A DNA stretch of 64,000 bases from a bacterium (GTDB lineage: Bacteria; Desulfobacterota; Binatia; Binatales; Binataceae), in contig JADBKU010000013.1 of the NCBI GenBank assembly GCA_014896235.1, positions 1-64,000 on the forward strand, in the 5' to 3' direction. Position 1 is the first letter of the stretch; each line of letters starts with the position of its first letter. Below the pieces are notes generated by a model that was given only the letters and a program-made list of their open reading frames with translations, did not search any database and was not told the DNA's origin. The position numbers and the translations under genes are program-made. Shown here in pieces: positions 50,928 through 60,712 of this stretch.

Positions 50928-51530
50928 TTAATCGGGCGCGGGCTGAAATCCGGTTGCGACGAGATAAATTTCGGCTGAACCGGGACGGCTTGCGCGCGGC
51001 CGGGCAAGTTCAACACTCGCGAACCTCCGGCGGAAGCTCGCGGCGACTTCGCCAAACGCAGCGCCCATGAATGCCTTCGCCACCATCGCGCCGCCCGGTT
51101 TCAGCGCAGTATGGGCGAATTCGAGCGCGACATTGAGCAGCTCGGCCGAACGCGCCTGGTCGCGGTCGGCGATTCCGGTCAATTTCGGCGAAACATCGGA
51201 CGTGATTAGATCGGCCTGACCGCCCAGACGCGCGACCGCTTCGGCGCGGACCGCCGGATCGACCAGATCTCCGGTCAGCGTAATCACGTTGGGCGACGCG
51301 GCTCGTGTCGGAGAGAGATCGATTCCGACCACGAGACCGTGGGAACCAACCGCCGCGCCCAGCACCGCCAGCCATCCGCCAGGAGCGCATCCCAGATCGA
51401 TCACGCGGGCGCCGGGCCGAACCAGGCGATGGCGCGCAAGCAATTCGTCCAGTTTGAACGCGGCGCGCGACGGCAGACCGCGATCGCGCGCGCGCCAGTA
51501 GTAGCTGTCGCGTGGTTGATAGCGCGCCAT
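50928..51530 (-). CDS. rlmE: 23S rRNA (uridine-2552-2'-O)-methyltransferase
   Basis: A SAM-dependent 2'-O-methyltransferase of the RrmJ/FtsJ family, 200 residues. It shows the SAM site VIDLGCAPGGWLAVLGAAVG and the K-D-K-E catalytic tetrad in FKLDELL, DLITSDVSPKLTG, MVAKAF and GSAEIYLVA. The ATG at 51530 has GAGGAG about 11 bases upstream. It is divergent from the helicase gene; no ftsH or other usual neighbour follows. Confidence 0.93.
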   Translation of the reverse strand: MARYQPRDSYYWRARDRGLPSRAAFKLDELLARHRLVRPGARVIDLGCAPGGWLAVLGAAVGSHGLVVGIDLSPTRAASPNVITLTGDLVDPAVRAEAVARLGGQADLITSDVSPKLTGIADRDQARSAELLNVALEFAHTALKPGGAMVAKAFMGAAFGEVAASFRRRFASVELARPRASRPGSAEIYLVATGFQPAPD

Positions 51531-51672
51531 CAGCCGGCCGCTCCTCGCCCACCGATCGCGACGTTTTCAGCCGTTCCGCGCTCGCCGATCGCGCTGCGGA
51601 CTTTTCGCGACCGCGTGAAGCCGGTATCCTTCGTTCGTTCAGCAGGTTTCATCCGTCTCCCAGCTTATCTCA

Positions 51673-53865
51673 ATGCCAGTCCTGAAGCTCGACAACCTGA
51701 ATTCCGTCCAGCGCGACGCGGTGCTTGCGCCGGACGGTCCGATTCTGATTCTGGCTGGCGCAGGCTCCGGCAAGACGCGCGTCCTGACCTACCGGATCGC
51801 GCACTTGATCGCGGAGCGCGGCGTCGCGCCCGACCGTATCATGGCGGTGACTTTCACCAACAAGGCCGCAGGCGAGATGCGCGAGCGGGTCGCGGCGCTG
51901 ACCGGAACGGGATCGCGGATGCCGTTCGTGAGCACGTTCCATTCCGCGTGCGCGCGAATATTGCGGGTCGAGGCGGATTCGCTCGGCAAGGGCTTCGACC
52001 GCAATTTCACGATTCTCGACGACGGCGACACGCTGGCGGTGATCCGACGCGTGCTTGAGGAGGCCCAGCTTGCCGATTCGCCGCCGCCCGAACTCATGCG
52101 CGCGCGCATCGATCAGGCGAAAAACGAGGCGATGACGCCGGCCGCGATGGCCGAGAGCGCGGCCGACGGCCGCGATCGCGCGATTGCGCAGATTTACGCC
52201 CTTTACGAGGAGCGGCTCGCCGCGATGAACGCGATCGATTTCGGCGGCCTGCTGCTGCGCGCGTACGAGACGCTGCGCAACAACCCCGCCGCGCTCGAAC
52301 GATGGCGCCGCCGGGCTGAGCATCTGCTGGTCGACGAATATCAGGACACCAACCGCGTCCAATATCTGCTGGTCGGATTATTGGCCGCGGCGACCGGCAA
52401 CCTTTGCGTGGTCGGCGACGAAGACCAATCGATCTATCGATGGCGCGGCGCGGACATCCGCAACATCCTGGATTTCGAACGCGACTATCCGAACGCGCAA
52501 ATTTTCAAGCTGGAGCAGAATTACCGCTCGACCAAGACGATTCTGGCCGCGGCCGACACGGTGATTCAGAACAATCGCGAGCGCAAGGCCAAGCGCCTCT
52601 GGACCGAAAACGCCGCCGGCGAGCCGGTCACGTATTACACCGGCCTGACCGAGCGCGACGAGGCGGATTTCATCGCGCGCGAGATCGCGCGCCTCATCGG
52701 CGCGGGCGCGGCGCGGCCATCCGAAATCGTGGTTTTCTATCGGGTGAACGCGCAGTCACGAGTGATCGAAGAGGCCTTGGTGCGCCGCCGGCTTCCCTAT
52801 TACATCGTCGGCGGCCTGCGCTTCTACGATCAGCGGGAAATCAAGGATTTACTGGCGTATTTGCGCGTGATTCTGAATCCTGCGGACGCGATCAGCCTGG
52901 AACGGATGGTCGGCGCGCCGACACGCGGCATCGGCGCGAGAACCCTCGAAGCGGTCAACGCGATCGCGGAGCGGGAATCGATTCCGGCGTTTGAAGCGCT
53001 CGGCCGGCTGGAGGGCCAGTCCAATGTCGCGCTTCGCATCGCCAAGGCCGCCAGCGAGCTTTATTCATGGATGCGTGATTTAATCGGCCGCGCCCCGGAA
53101 AGCGGCGTCCGCGCGCTGCTGGATCGAGTGATCGAGCGCAGCGGCTTCGCCGCGCATCTTGACGGCATGTTAGACGGCGCCGCGCGGCGGCAAAACGTCG
53201 CGGAGCTGCTCGCCGCCGCCGGCGCTTTCGACGCCGAGCACGGGCCGGGCGGTCTCGGCGAATTCCTCGAACGAATCGCGCTCGTCAACGACTCCGATCA
53301 GATTAAGGACGCGGGCGGGCGCGTCGCGCTGATGACGCTCCACACTTCCAAAGGCCTTGAATATCCGGTCGTGTTCATCGCGGGAATGGAGGAGGGACTG
53401 TTTCCGCACATGCGTTCGCAAGAATCCGAGCGCGAAATCGAAGAAGAACGGCGGCTCTGCTACGTCGGCATGACCCGCGCGCAACGCCTGCTTTATTTGA
53501 GCAACACGCTTTCGCGCGAATTGTACGGCAACCGGCAGGAGGCGCGGCCGTCGCGCTTTCTGGCCGAAATCGATTCGGGCCTGTTGCGTCGGATCGCACC
53601 CGAAAACGGCGCGCAGCCGGTGCTGCGGGCGCCCTCGCGCGAACCGTACGTCGATTACACCGACACGCAGATTTCGGACGATGACGGCGGGGGCGAGCCG
53701 CAAATCGCGGTCGGCGCCCGCGTGCAGCATCAGACCTTCGGACGGGGCGTGATCCGCCGGCGCGAAGGGCGCGGCGACGGAGCCAAGGTGTGGGTCAATT
53801 TCGATCGGGTCGGATTGAAGCTGCTGGTGCTCAAATTCGCGAACTTGCGGCCCGTTGCCGACTAA
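51673..53865 (+). CDS. pcrA: PcrA/UvrD-type DNA helicase
   Basis: A superfamily 1A ATP-dependent 3'-5' helicase for repair and replication-fork processing, 730 residues. Motifs in order: the Q motif region LNSVQRDAVLAP, Walker A AGAGSGKTR at 28-36, DEYQDTN (Walker B), GDEDQSIYRWRGAD, LEQNYRST, the motif V/VI region LMTLHTSKGLEYPVVFIAGM and YVGMTRAQ. The C-terminal QHQTFGRGVIRRREG plus VNFDRVGLKLLVLKFANLRP is the PcrA/UvrD Tudor-like tail. PcrA versus UvrD is not settled by sequence alone. It has no clear ribosome binding site. Confidence 0.94.
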   Translation: MPVLKLDNLNSVQRDAVLAPDGPILILAGAGSGKTRVLTYRIAHLIAERGVAPDRIMAVTFTNKAAGEMRERVAALTGTGSRMPFVSTFHSACARILRVEADSLGKGFDRNFTILDDGDTLAVIRRVLEEAQLADSPPPELMRARIDQAKNEAMTPAAMAESAADGRDRAIAQIYALYEERLAAMNAIDFGGLLLRAYETLRNNPAALERWRRRAEHLLVDEYQDTNRVQYLLVGLLAAATGNLCVVGDEDQSIYRWRGADIRNILDFERDYPNAQIFKLEQNYRSTKTILAAADTVIQNNRERKAKRLWTENAAGEPVTYYTGLTERDEADFIAREIARLIGAGAARPSEIVVFYRVNAQSRVIEEALVRRRLPYYIVGGLRFYDQREIKDLLAYLRVILNPADAISLERMVGAPTRGIGARTLEAVNAIAERESIPAFEALGRLEGQSNVALRIAKAASELYSWMRDLIGRAPESGVRALLDRVIERSGFAAHLDGMLDGAARRQNVAELLAAAGAFDAEHGPGGLGEFLERIALVNDSDQIKDAGGRVALMTLHTSKGLEYPVVFIAGMEEGLFPHMRSQESEREIEEERRLCYVGMTRAQRLLYLSNTLSRELYGNRQEARPSRFLAEIDSGLLRRIAPENGAQPVLRAPSREPYVDYTDTQISDDDGGGEPQIAVGARVQHQTFGRGVIRRREGRGDGAKVWVNFDRVGLKLLVLKFANLRPVAD

Positions 53866-53954
53866 CCGCGCATCCCCTAGAATTTCCGCAGCGGCGGACG
53901 TTCCTCCGCAAGAGCCGCGCCCGCGAGCGCGCGCAACAAGTCAGCGTGAATTCC

Positions 53955-55145
53955 ATGGCCAAAAAACCGTTCGTCTGGGTGGCGGCGTTGATCGTGGCGG
54001 TGGCGACGGTTTATGCCGTTCCGGCTTCGGCTCATGACTGGAAAAATACCGACTTCGCCAACCGGCCGCTTTACGCATATCCGCTGCCTGAAGGGCGCGA
54101 CGATATCATCGGCACGCTCACGACTTACAAAATCCAGCCCGGCGACACCCTGCTCGACGTCGGCCGCTGGTTCGGATTGAGCGCCAAGGAAATCTCGGAC
54201 GCCAATCATCATATGGATTGGTGGCTGCCGCCGCCCGGCGCAACCATAATTTTGCCGACCGAACATATTCTGCCGGCGGCGCCGCACAATGGGATTATCA
54301 TGAATATTCCCGAGATGCGGCTGTACTATTACTATCCGTCGTCGACTTACCGCCGGCGGCACGGAAAGACCGAACTCGTTCCAGCCTCGTTCAGCGCGGC
54401 GCGCGTGGTCTATACGTTCCCGGTCGGCCTAGGCCGTTACGATTGGAAAACGCCGATCGGAAAATGGACCGTAACCGCCAAAGTCAAAGATCCCGCCTGG
54501 GTGCTTCCGGAGGACATCTACGAAGAACACCTGGAACGCGACGGCGAGGCCGAGCACATGATCCCGGGCGGCGACCCCGACAATCCCCTCGGCCACTATA
54601 AACTCGATCTGAGCATTCCGGAGTACGGCTTGCACGGCACGAATGTGCCGTGGGGCGTCGGGATGACCGTCAGCCACGGATGCGTCCGTTTGTATCCGGA
54701 AGACATCGACCGGCTCTTCCACAAAGTGCCGGTCGGCACACCGGGCGAGTTCGTTTACGAGCCGGTGAAATTTGGATGGCGCGGCGGGGCGATATACGTC
54801 GAGGTACACGAAGACCTGTACGGAAAATATCCGGCGCTCTGGAGCTACGCCCAGCAACTCGCGCGCGCGCGCGGCCTGACCGACGATATCGATATGGACA
54901 AGCTCGAAAAAGCAGTCGAGGCGAAGTCCGGCGTGCCAACCTACGTGGGACTGGGTGCGGAGCCTTCGCCCTCCACGATCAGCGCGCCGCCGGTGAACCC
55001 CGGCTGGGAGTCCGCCAGCGCCCCGGCCGTCGGGCCCTCGGCCGGTTCGGAAACCGGCAGTGAATCGGCCAGCTCAGGGGCCGAAAGCGAACCGGATCCA
55101 GCCAGTTCCGCTGACGGCGCGTGGACGCGGTTGAGCGCGCCGTGA
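53955..55145 (+). CDS. L,D-transpeptidase with LysM domain
   Basis: An exported cell-wall enzyme of about 396 residues that makes 3-3 peptidoglycan crosslinks or attaches lipoproteins. A signal peptide (KKPFVWVAALIVAVATVYAV, ending PASAHA-like) leads to a LysM domain (about 50-98: YKIQPGDTLLDVGRWFGLSA) and a YkuD catalytic domain with HGTNVPWGVG and SHGCVRLYPEDI, the nucleophilic Cys included. The C-terminal 60 residues are Pro/Ser/Glu-rich and low in complexity. The frame is open from 53790, but the ATG at 53955 starts the signal peptide. It is followed 114 bp downstream by the DegT aminotransferase gene. Confidence 0.92.
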   Translation: MAKKPFVWVAALIVAVATVYAVPASAHDWKNTDFANRPLYAYPLPEGRDDIIGTLTTYKIQPGDTLLDVGRWFGLSAKEISDANHHMDWWLPPPGATIILPTEHILPAAPHNGIIMNIPEMRLYYYYPSSTYRRRHGKTELVPASFSAARVVYTFPVGLGRYDWKTPIGKWTVTAKVKDPAWVLPEDIYEEHLERDGEAEHMIPGGDPDNPLGHYKLDLSIPEYGLHGTNVPWGVGMTVSHGCVRLYPEDIDRLFHKVPVGTPGEFVYEPVKFGWRGGAIYVEVHEDLYGKYPALWSYAQQLARARGLTDDIDMDKLEKAVEAKSGVPTYVGLGAEPSPSTISAPPVNPGWESASAPAVGPSAGSETGSESASSGAESEPDPASSADGAWTRLSAP

Positions 55146-55259
55146 CCGCTTCCAATTGCCCACGCATTAGAACGATTGCAACCGCGCTTCGGCCTGATCA
55201 GAGCCACGCGCGCGGCGGTTTCTTCACACGTCCGATTACAGGCCTTCTGGATTGAGAGC

Positions 55260-56441
55260 ATGCGGCAAGTTCCCTTTCACCGGCCCGCGATTGGCCCGGA
55301 CGAAGAGCGCGAAGTTATCGCCGCGCTGCGTTCCGGATGGATCACCACCGGCCCGCGAACCAAACAGTTCGAGCGCGAATTCGCGCAGTATGTCGGCGCG
55401 CGCAACGCGCTTGCGGTCGCGCATTGCACCGGCGCGTTGCATCTGGCCCTGTTCGCGATCGGAATCGGCCCGGGCGACGCCGTAATCACGACCCCGTTCA
55501 CGTTCACGGCCACCGCCGAAGTGATGGGCTATCTCGGCGCGCGTCCCGTATTCGTCGATATCGAACCTGACACCTTCAATATCGATCCCGACAAAATTGA
55601 ACAGGCGCTGAACGCCGACGGCGCGCGGGACGTGCGCGCGATCATGCCGGTGCATTTCGCCGGCCAGGCCTGCGACATGGATCGCATTCTCGCGATCGCG
55701 CGCAAACGCGGCCTGCGCGTCATCGAAGACGCCGCGCACGCTGTCGGCTCGGCCCGGACGCTCGACGGACGGGGAATGACGCGGGTCGGCACGATCGGCG
55801 ATCTGAGCTGCTTCAGCTTCTACGCGACCAAGAACATCACCAGCGCCGAAGGCGGGATGATCACCACCGAAGACGACGCGCTCGCGGCCAAGATCGCCGT
55901 GGCCAGTCTGCACGGGATGGATCGCGACGCGTGGAAACGCTACGACTCGAGCGGTTCATGGTATTACGAAATTCATGACGTCGGCTTCAAATACAATCTC
56001 TCCGACGTTCATTCCGCCATCGGTCTCGCCCAGTTGCGCCGCGTCGAAGAGCTTACGCGCCGCCGCCGGGCGATCGCCGCAAAGTATAACGCGGCGTTCG
56101 CCGGCGAACCGGGCCTGCAGGTTCCCGCCGTCGAAGCGGGCGTCGAACATGCGTGGCATCTGTACGTGATGCGGCTGCGGAGCGAGGCGCTCAAAATCGA
56201 TCGCAACCATTTTATCGAAATCCTGCGCGAACGCGGCGTCGGCGTCTCCGTTCACTGCATTCCGTTGAACACGATGCATTACTACCAGCGGCGCTACGGC
56301 TATCGCGCGGGACAGTTTCCGGTCGCGGAGGACGTATACAGCCGCTGCCTGTCGCTGCCGATCTTCCCGGCGATGAGCGACGAGGATGTCGCCTACGTGA
56401 TCGAAACGGTGCGCGCGATCGCGCGTGAAAACCGGCGCTGA
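55260..56441 (+). CDS. DegT/DnrJ/EryC1 sugar aminotransferase
   Basis: A PLP-dependent aminotransferase of 393 residues that acts on nucleotide-linked keto-sugars. The PLP lysine is in SFYATKNITSAEGGMITT; EDAAHAVGS and the FTFTATAEVMGYLGARPVFV stretch are characteristic, with the GWITTGPRTKQFEREFA N-terminus. Such enzymes make amino sugars for LPS or exopolysaccharide. The ATG at 55260 begins MRQVPFHRPAIG, typical of the family; the frame is open 84 bases upstream. The UDP-glucuronate decarboxylase gene follows 78 bp downstream, so a UDP-sugar substrate (an ArnB-like 4-keto-pentose) is plausible; this is inference. Confidence 0.9.
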   Translation: MRQVPFHRPAIGPDEEREVIAALRSGWITTGPRTKQFEREFAQYVGARNALAVAHCTGALHLALFAIGIGPGDAVITTPFTFTATAEVMGYLGARPVFVDIEPDTFNIDPDKIEQALNADGARDVRAIMPVHFAGQACDMDRILAIARKRGLRVIEDAAHAVGSARTLDGRGMTRVGTIGDLSCFSFYATKNITSAEGGMITTEDDALAAKIAVASLHGMDRDAWKRYDSSGSWYYEIHDVGFKYNLSDVHSAIGLAQLRRVEELTRRRRAIAAKYNAAFAGEPGLQVPAVEAGVEHAWHLYVMRLRSEALKIDRNHFIEILRERGVGVSVHCIPLNTMHYYQRRYGYRAGQFPVAEDVYSRCLSLPIFPAMSDEDVAYVIETVRAIARENRR

Positions 56442-56519
56442 AGCGTGACGCCAGACGCATCATGATTGCGCCGCGCCGCACAATGCGATCGCCTCGAATC
56501 ACGCGGAAGGACGGGTAAC

Positions 56520-57464
56520 GTGCGAACGTTGGTCACCGGCGGCGCAGGCTTTCTCGGCTCGCATCTTTGCGAGCGTTTGCTTAACGACGGTCACGAAGTC
56601 ATCTGCCTCGACAATTTTTTCAGCGGCAAGCGCGCCAACGTTCGCCACCTGATCGGCAATCGGAATTTCGAGATCATCCGCCACGACATCGTCGAGCCGA
56701 TCCTGCTCGAAGTCGATCGCATCTTCCATCTCGCGTGCCCGGCTTCGCCGGTGCATTATCAGTACAATCCGGTCAAAACGATAAAAACCAGCGTGATGGG
56801 CTCGATCAACATGCTTGGCCTGGCCAAGCGGGTCCACGCGCGCATCCTGCTGACCTCGACCAGCGAGGTATACGGCGACCCCGAGCAGCATCCGCAGACC
56901 GAAAGCTATTGGGGCCACGTCAATCCGATCGGCGTGCGTTCATGCTACGACGAAGGCAAGCGCGTCGCCGAATGCCTGATGATGGACTATCACCGGCAGA
57001 ACAATGTCGATGTCAAGATTGTCCGGATTTTCAATACGTACGGTCCGCGGATGGCGATTAACGACGGCCGCGTCGTCTCAAACTTTTGCGTCGCGGCCCT
57101 CAAAGGCGAAAAACTGCCGATTTACGGCGACGGCCGGCAGACCCGCTCCTTCGCGTTCGTCTCGGACATCATCGACGCTATCGTGCGCATGATGAACAGC
57201 GAGAACGGTTTCACGGGCCCCGTGAATATCGGCAATCCCGACGAGTTCACGATCCTCGATCTGGCGAAGCTGGCCATGGAATTTGCTGGCGGCGCGTCCG
57301 GCATCGAGTTTCATCCGGCGCGTCCCGACGATCCGATCCGGCGCCGCCCGGACATCTCGCTCGCGCGGCGGGTCCTGGGATGGGAACCGCGCACCAGCTT
57401 GCGCGAAGGACTTGCGATCACGATGGACCATTTCCGGCGCGAACTCGAACTCGCCGGCGGCTGA
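56520..57464 (+). CDS. UDP-glucuronate decarboxylase (UDP-xylose synthase)-type epimerase
   Basis: An extended SDR enzyme of about 314 residues that matches UDP-glucuronate decarboxylases. It has [34 protein letters not shown], the typical [29 protein letters not shown], the catalytic [10 protein letters not shown] (Tyr-x3-Lys) and [11 protein letters not shown] makes UDP-xylose through a 4-keto intermediate that the neighbouring aminotransferase could use. The start is GTG 56520, with GGAAGGA about 9 bases upstream; the frame continues to 56466. It sits between the aminotransferase and an SDR on the same strand. Confidence 0.93.
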   Translation: MRTLVTGGAGFLGSHLCERLLNDGHEVICLDNFFSGKRANVRHLIGNRNFEIIRHDIVEPILLEVDRIFHLACPASPVHYQYNPVKTIKTSVMGSINMLGLAKRVHARILLTSTSEVYGDPEQHPQTESYWGHVNPIGVRSCYDEGKRVAECLMMDYHRQNNVDVKIVRIFNTYGPRMAINDGRVVSNFCVAALKGEKLPIYGDGRQTRSFAFVSDIIDAIVRMMNSENGFTGPVNIGNPDEFTILDLAKLAMEFAGGASGIEFHPARPDDPIRRRPDISLARRVLGWEPRTSLREGLAITMDHFRRELELAGG

Positions 57465-57533
57465 GCGGCCGCCCGGCGCATCCAACCCGCCGGCATTAAT
57501 TCGATCGACGGATAAACGGAGAGCCAAACCAGC

Positions 57534-58310
57534 ATGCCAACTGCGTTGATCACGGGGGCGTCAAGCGGCTTGGGCGAGCAGTTCGCATACGCGCTGGCGC
57601 GCCGCCGCTACGGATTGGTGCTGACGGCGCGGCGCGCCGAGCGGCTCAATGCGGTTGCGGAAACGTCGCGCAAACTCGGCGCGGAAATCGCCACGGCGAT
57701 TCCGGTCGATCTTGCGCGCCGCGACGCGCCGCGGGAAATTTTCCAGCGCGTGCAGGAAGCCAAAACCCACGTCGATTATCTGGTCAACAACGCCGGTTTC
57801 GGCACGAATGGACGGTTCCATGAACTGCGGATCGAGCGCGAACTCGAAGAAATCGATCTCAATGTGACGGCGCTGGTCGCGATGACGCGACTGTTCCTGC
57901 CCGCGATGGTCGAGCGGCGCGCCGGAACGATCATCAACGTCGCCTCGACCGCGGCGTTTCAGGCCGTGCCGTATATGGCGACCTATGCCGCGACCAAAGC
58001 GTTCGTGCTGAATTTCACCGAGGCTCTCGCCGGCGAACTGGCGGGAACCGGCGTGCGCGTATCGGCGCTTTGTCCGGGGCCGGTGCGCACGGAATTTCAG
58101 GCGGTCGCCGGTCAAACCTCGGAGCGGATGCCGTCGTTCGTCTATCTCGACGCTGAAACCGTCGTCGCCCAGGGAATCGCGGCCGCCGAAAGCGGCCGGT
58201 CGGTGCATATCGCGGGCGTCGCGAACTTCATCGCCGCGCAGTCGAATCGCTTTGTTCCGCGCGCGCTCGTCAGCCTGATTGCGCGGCGCATCTATCGTCC
58301 GCCGGCATGA
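57534..58310 (+). CDS. classical short-chain dehydrogenase/reductase
   Basis: A 258-residue SDR with NAD(P)-binding TGASSGLGEQFAYALAR, VNNAGFG, the catalytic Ser in INVASTAAFQ and YAATKAF supplying Tyr-x3-Lys. The sequence resembles the DltE-like/long-chain acyl reductase group often annotated only as SDR family oxidoreductase. The Arg in the N-terminal loop (TARRAERL) suggests NADP use. A GGAGAG ribosome binding site precedes the ATG. It follows the UXS gene by 69 bp and converges with the acyl-CoA dehydrogenase gene (16 bp). The substrate is unknown. Confidence 0.9.
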   Translation: MPTALITGASSGLGEQFAYALARRRYGLVLTARRAERLNAVAETSRKLGAEIATAIPVDLARRDAPREIFQRVQEAKTHVDYLVNNAGFGTNGRFHELRIERELEEIDLNVTALVAMTRLFLPAMVERRAGTIINVASTAAFQAVPYMATYAATKAFVLNFTEALAGELAGTGVRVSALCPGPVRTEFQAVAGQTSERMPSFVYLDAETVVAQGIAAAESGRSVHIAGVANFIAAQSNRFVPRALVSLIARRIYRPPA

Positions 58311-58326
58311 CCGCTGCGTGGCCGGT

Positions 58327-59469
58327 TCACTCTTTCAACAGGTCCCGCGCGATTACCATCCGCTGGATTTGCGACGTTCCTTCGTAGATCTGCAGCAGCT
58401 TCGCATCGCGCATCAGTTTTTCGACCGGATACTCTTTCATGTAGCCGTAGCCGCCGAAGATTTGCACGGCGTCGGTCGTGATCCGCATGCAGGCCTCCGA
58501 GCTGAACAATTTAGCCTGGCTTGAGATCGCGTTCGGCAACTCGCCGCGATCGACCATCCACGCCGCCTTGTAAGTAAGCAGCCTCATCGCTTCGATATTC
58601 GCGGCCATGTCAGCCAGCATGAACTGTATAGCCTGAAAATTGGCGATCGGCTGGCCGAAAGCCACCCGCTGCCGCGAATATTTGATGCATTCGTCAAGCG
58701 CGCGTTGCGACACGCCGATCGCGATCGCGCCGATCTCCGGCCGGCTCCGATCGAACGTGCCCATCGCGTACTTGAAGCCCTCGCCTTCGCGCCCCACCAG
58801 CGCGTCCTGCGGAATCCGCAATTCGTCGTATACGATCTCTCCGGTGTCGGCCGCGCGCTGTCCCAGCTTGCCGTGCATCCGATTTCGCGTGATTCCCGGC
58901 AGGCTCGACGGGAAAACAAAGCACGATATTCCCTTGTGCTTGAGCTTTCGATCGCTGGTGGCGAACGTCACGATCCAGTCCGCCACCGAGCCGTTCGAGA
59001 TGAAGTGCTTGGTCCCGTTGAGCACGAAGCTGTCGCCGTCGCGCCGGTACGTCGTCGCCATCGAGGCGACGTCCGAACCCGCGCCCGGCTCGGTAATCGC
59101 GAAAGCGCAGAACGAGAGTTTCTCCACGAGCATTCCCAGATACTCGCGCTGCTGCTCCGGACTGCCGGCGATAAGAATCGGCAGCGTGCCGAGATCGTTG
59201 GCGCTGATCGCGTTCGACATCCCGGCGCATCCGTAATTGAGTTCCTCCTGGATCAGGCAGGTGTCGAGCACGCCCATCCCGGCGCCGCCGAACTCGCGCG
59301 GCACGGCGAAATTCATCAGGCCGGCGCGATGCGCTTTCTCGCATACGTCGCGCGGAAAAATCTCCTTGTCGTCATATTCCCGCGCGCGCGGAATCATCTC
59401 CTGCTCCGCGAAGCGCCGCGCCAAAGCCTTCAATTCGCGTTGTTCATCGGTAAGGTCGAAGCCGATCAT
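58327..59469 (-). CDS. acyl-CoA dehydrogenase
   Basis: FAD-dependent alpha,beta-dehydrogenation of an acyl-CoA, 380 residues. Family signatures are CAFAITEPGAGSDVASMATT (FAD and substrate contact), NGTKHFISNGSVADWIVTFA, and a C-terminal QIFGGYGYMKEYPVEKLMRD carrying the region just before the catalytic Glu, with IYEGTSQIQRMVIAR supplying that Glu. This pattern fits short- or medium-chain enzymes. GGGGAA lies about 8 bases upstream of the ATG. It has no etfAB or hydratase beside it. It converges with the SDR gene. Confidence 0.95.
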   Translation of the reverse strand: MIGFDLTDEQRELKALARRFAEQEMIPRAREYDDKEIFPRDVCEKAHRAGLMNFAVPREFGGAGMGVLDTCLIQEELNYGCAGMSNAISANDLGTLPILIAGSPEQQREYLGMLVEKLSFCAFAITEPGAGSDVASMATTYRRDGDSFVLNGTKHFISNGSVADWIVTFATSDRKLKHKGISCFVFPSSLPGITRNRMHGKLGQRAADTGEIVYDELRIPQDALVGREGEGFKYAMGTFDRSRPEIGAIAIGVSQRALDECIKYSRQRVAFGQPIANFQAIQFMLADMAANIEAMRLLTYKAAWMVDRGELPNAISSQAKLFSSEACMRITTDAVQIFGGYGYMKEYPVEKLMRDAKLLQIYEGTSQIQRMVIARDLLKE

Positions 59470-59652
59470 CAGAATTCCCCGTCCGGGCCAATTTGATCGA
59501 CGAGACTAACAGCCGCCGCCCGCGCTGTTAACGGCCAGGCGCGCCCGATCGGTCCAAACCGACGCCGCGCCGCCGCTAACTAGGGCCGCCCGTTTCATGC
59601 TACGAATCACATGAAATTATGGCCGTGATTCCAATCAAGGAGACCTGCCGCA

Positions 59653-60294
59653 ATGAACCGGGATTTTGAATTCAGACAGATTCTTCGCGCCTATCGCGCC
59701 GGGATTATTTCCGAGGAAGCTTTCGAGCGCGAGACCGCCGCGCTTTGCGCCAACGACTCTGTTGGACGAGAATTCATCGCGATGGGCCAGGCCTATCCGA
59801 GCGAACGCGCCGCGATAATCGCGATTCTCGACCGCTTCCGCGCGGGCGAGGCCAACGGCCGCGTCGCTTTCACGAAATGGGTCGAGCAATGCCAGACCGA
59901 ATGCATCCGCAGCGGCCTGCGCATGATCGCCGAGCGCGAGGGCTATCACGTCCGCGTTTTTGAGGCCCGCCTGCGCGATCTCGGCGCCGAGTGCAATGCA
60001 GAAACCACGGAGGCCGGCCGCCGCCTGACCGAACGGCTCTCCAGCCCGAATATTTCCGACAAGGAAAAGCTCCTCTATCTCGCCTCGCTCGCGCCGAACC
60101 CGGAGGAATTCTTCCGTCCCTTCTGCGAGTTCGCCGCGAATATCAAAGACGATCTCGAGACCCGCGAATTGCTCGATCTCTATATTCAGGACGAATTGTC
60201 GAGCGCCAACTGGCTGCTGCGCGCCTGCGCCGCGCTCAACGGAGACGCGCAAATCGCCGTCTCGCGCGACAACTCCGCCTCGGCCTTCGTATAA
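59653..60294 (+). CDS. unrecognised helical protein
   Basis: I do not recognise this 213-residue protein. It is real by its features: AAGGAG about 7 bases before the ATG, codon use like its neighbours and a full-length frame. It is predicted almost wholly alpha-helical (RQILRAYRAGIISEEAFERE, EKLLYLASLAPNPEEFFRPF), acidic, without a signal peptide or membrane segment. There are three Cys (GAECNAETT, ALCAND, QCQTEC). The alternation of Glu and His in helices (EREGYHVRVFEARL, NAETTEAGRRL) raises a ferritin-like metal protein as a possibility, but a proper ExxH pair is not evident. The next gene (ABM fold) is 112 bp downstream on the same strand. Confidence 0.7.
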   Translation: MNRDFEFRQILRAYRAGIISEEAFERETAALCANDSVGREFIAMGQAYPSERAAIIAILDRFRAGEANGRVAFTKWVEQCQTECIRSGLRMIAEREGYHVRVFEARLRDLGAECNAETTEAGRRLTERLSSPNISDKEKLLYLASLAPNPEEFFRPFCEFAANIKDDLETRELLDLYIQDELSSANWLLRACAALNGDAQIAVSRDNSASAFV

Positions 60295-60405
60295 TCACGC
60301 CGCCGCGCGGGCGTTCGGCTTGAATTGCCGCGCCCGCGCGACTATGACTGCGGACGAAGCCGCCGTGCTCGCCGCGGCTTCCACTATCGAACAGGGAGAT
60401 TCGCT

Positions 60406-60705
60406 ATGTCCGTCACGCTGATCGCCAGAATCAAAGCCAAATCGGGATGCGAGAGCCAGCTCGAAGCGGCCTTCCGCGACATGATCAAAAAGGTGCGCGC
60501 CGCCGAACCCGGATGCCAAGCTTATATTCTGCACCGCGCCAATAACGACGCCACCCAGTTCGTGTGGTACGAAACCTACGCCGACCAGGCCGCCTTCGAC
60601 GCCCATCGCAAGACCGAGCACATGCGCGAGATGGGCGGCCGCATCAAGGATTTGCTCGACGGCGCGCCGCAAATCGAACTTCTGACCGAACTCGACCGCA
60701 AATAA
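60406..60705 (+). CDS. antibiotic biosynthesis monooxygenase-fold (ABM) protein
   Basis: A 99-residue dimeric alpha/beta-barrel protein of the ABM/YgiN family: SVTLIARIKAKSGCESQLEA, EPGCQAYILHRANNDATQFV, WYETYADQAAFDAHRKTEHM. Members include quinol monooxygenases and small heme-free oxygenases; the precise substrate cannot be read from sequence. GGGAG precedes the ATG; the frame is open from 60325 but residues before MSVTL are uncharacteristic. A hairpin follows the gene. Confidence 0.88.
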   Translation: MSVTLIARIKAKSGCESQLEAAFRDMIKKVRAAEPGCQAYILHRANNDATQFVWYETYADQAAFDAHRKTEHMREMGGRIKDLLDGAPQIELLTELDRK

Positions 60706-60712
60706 TTTCCGT

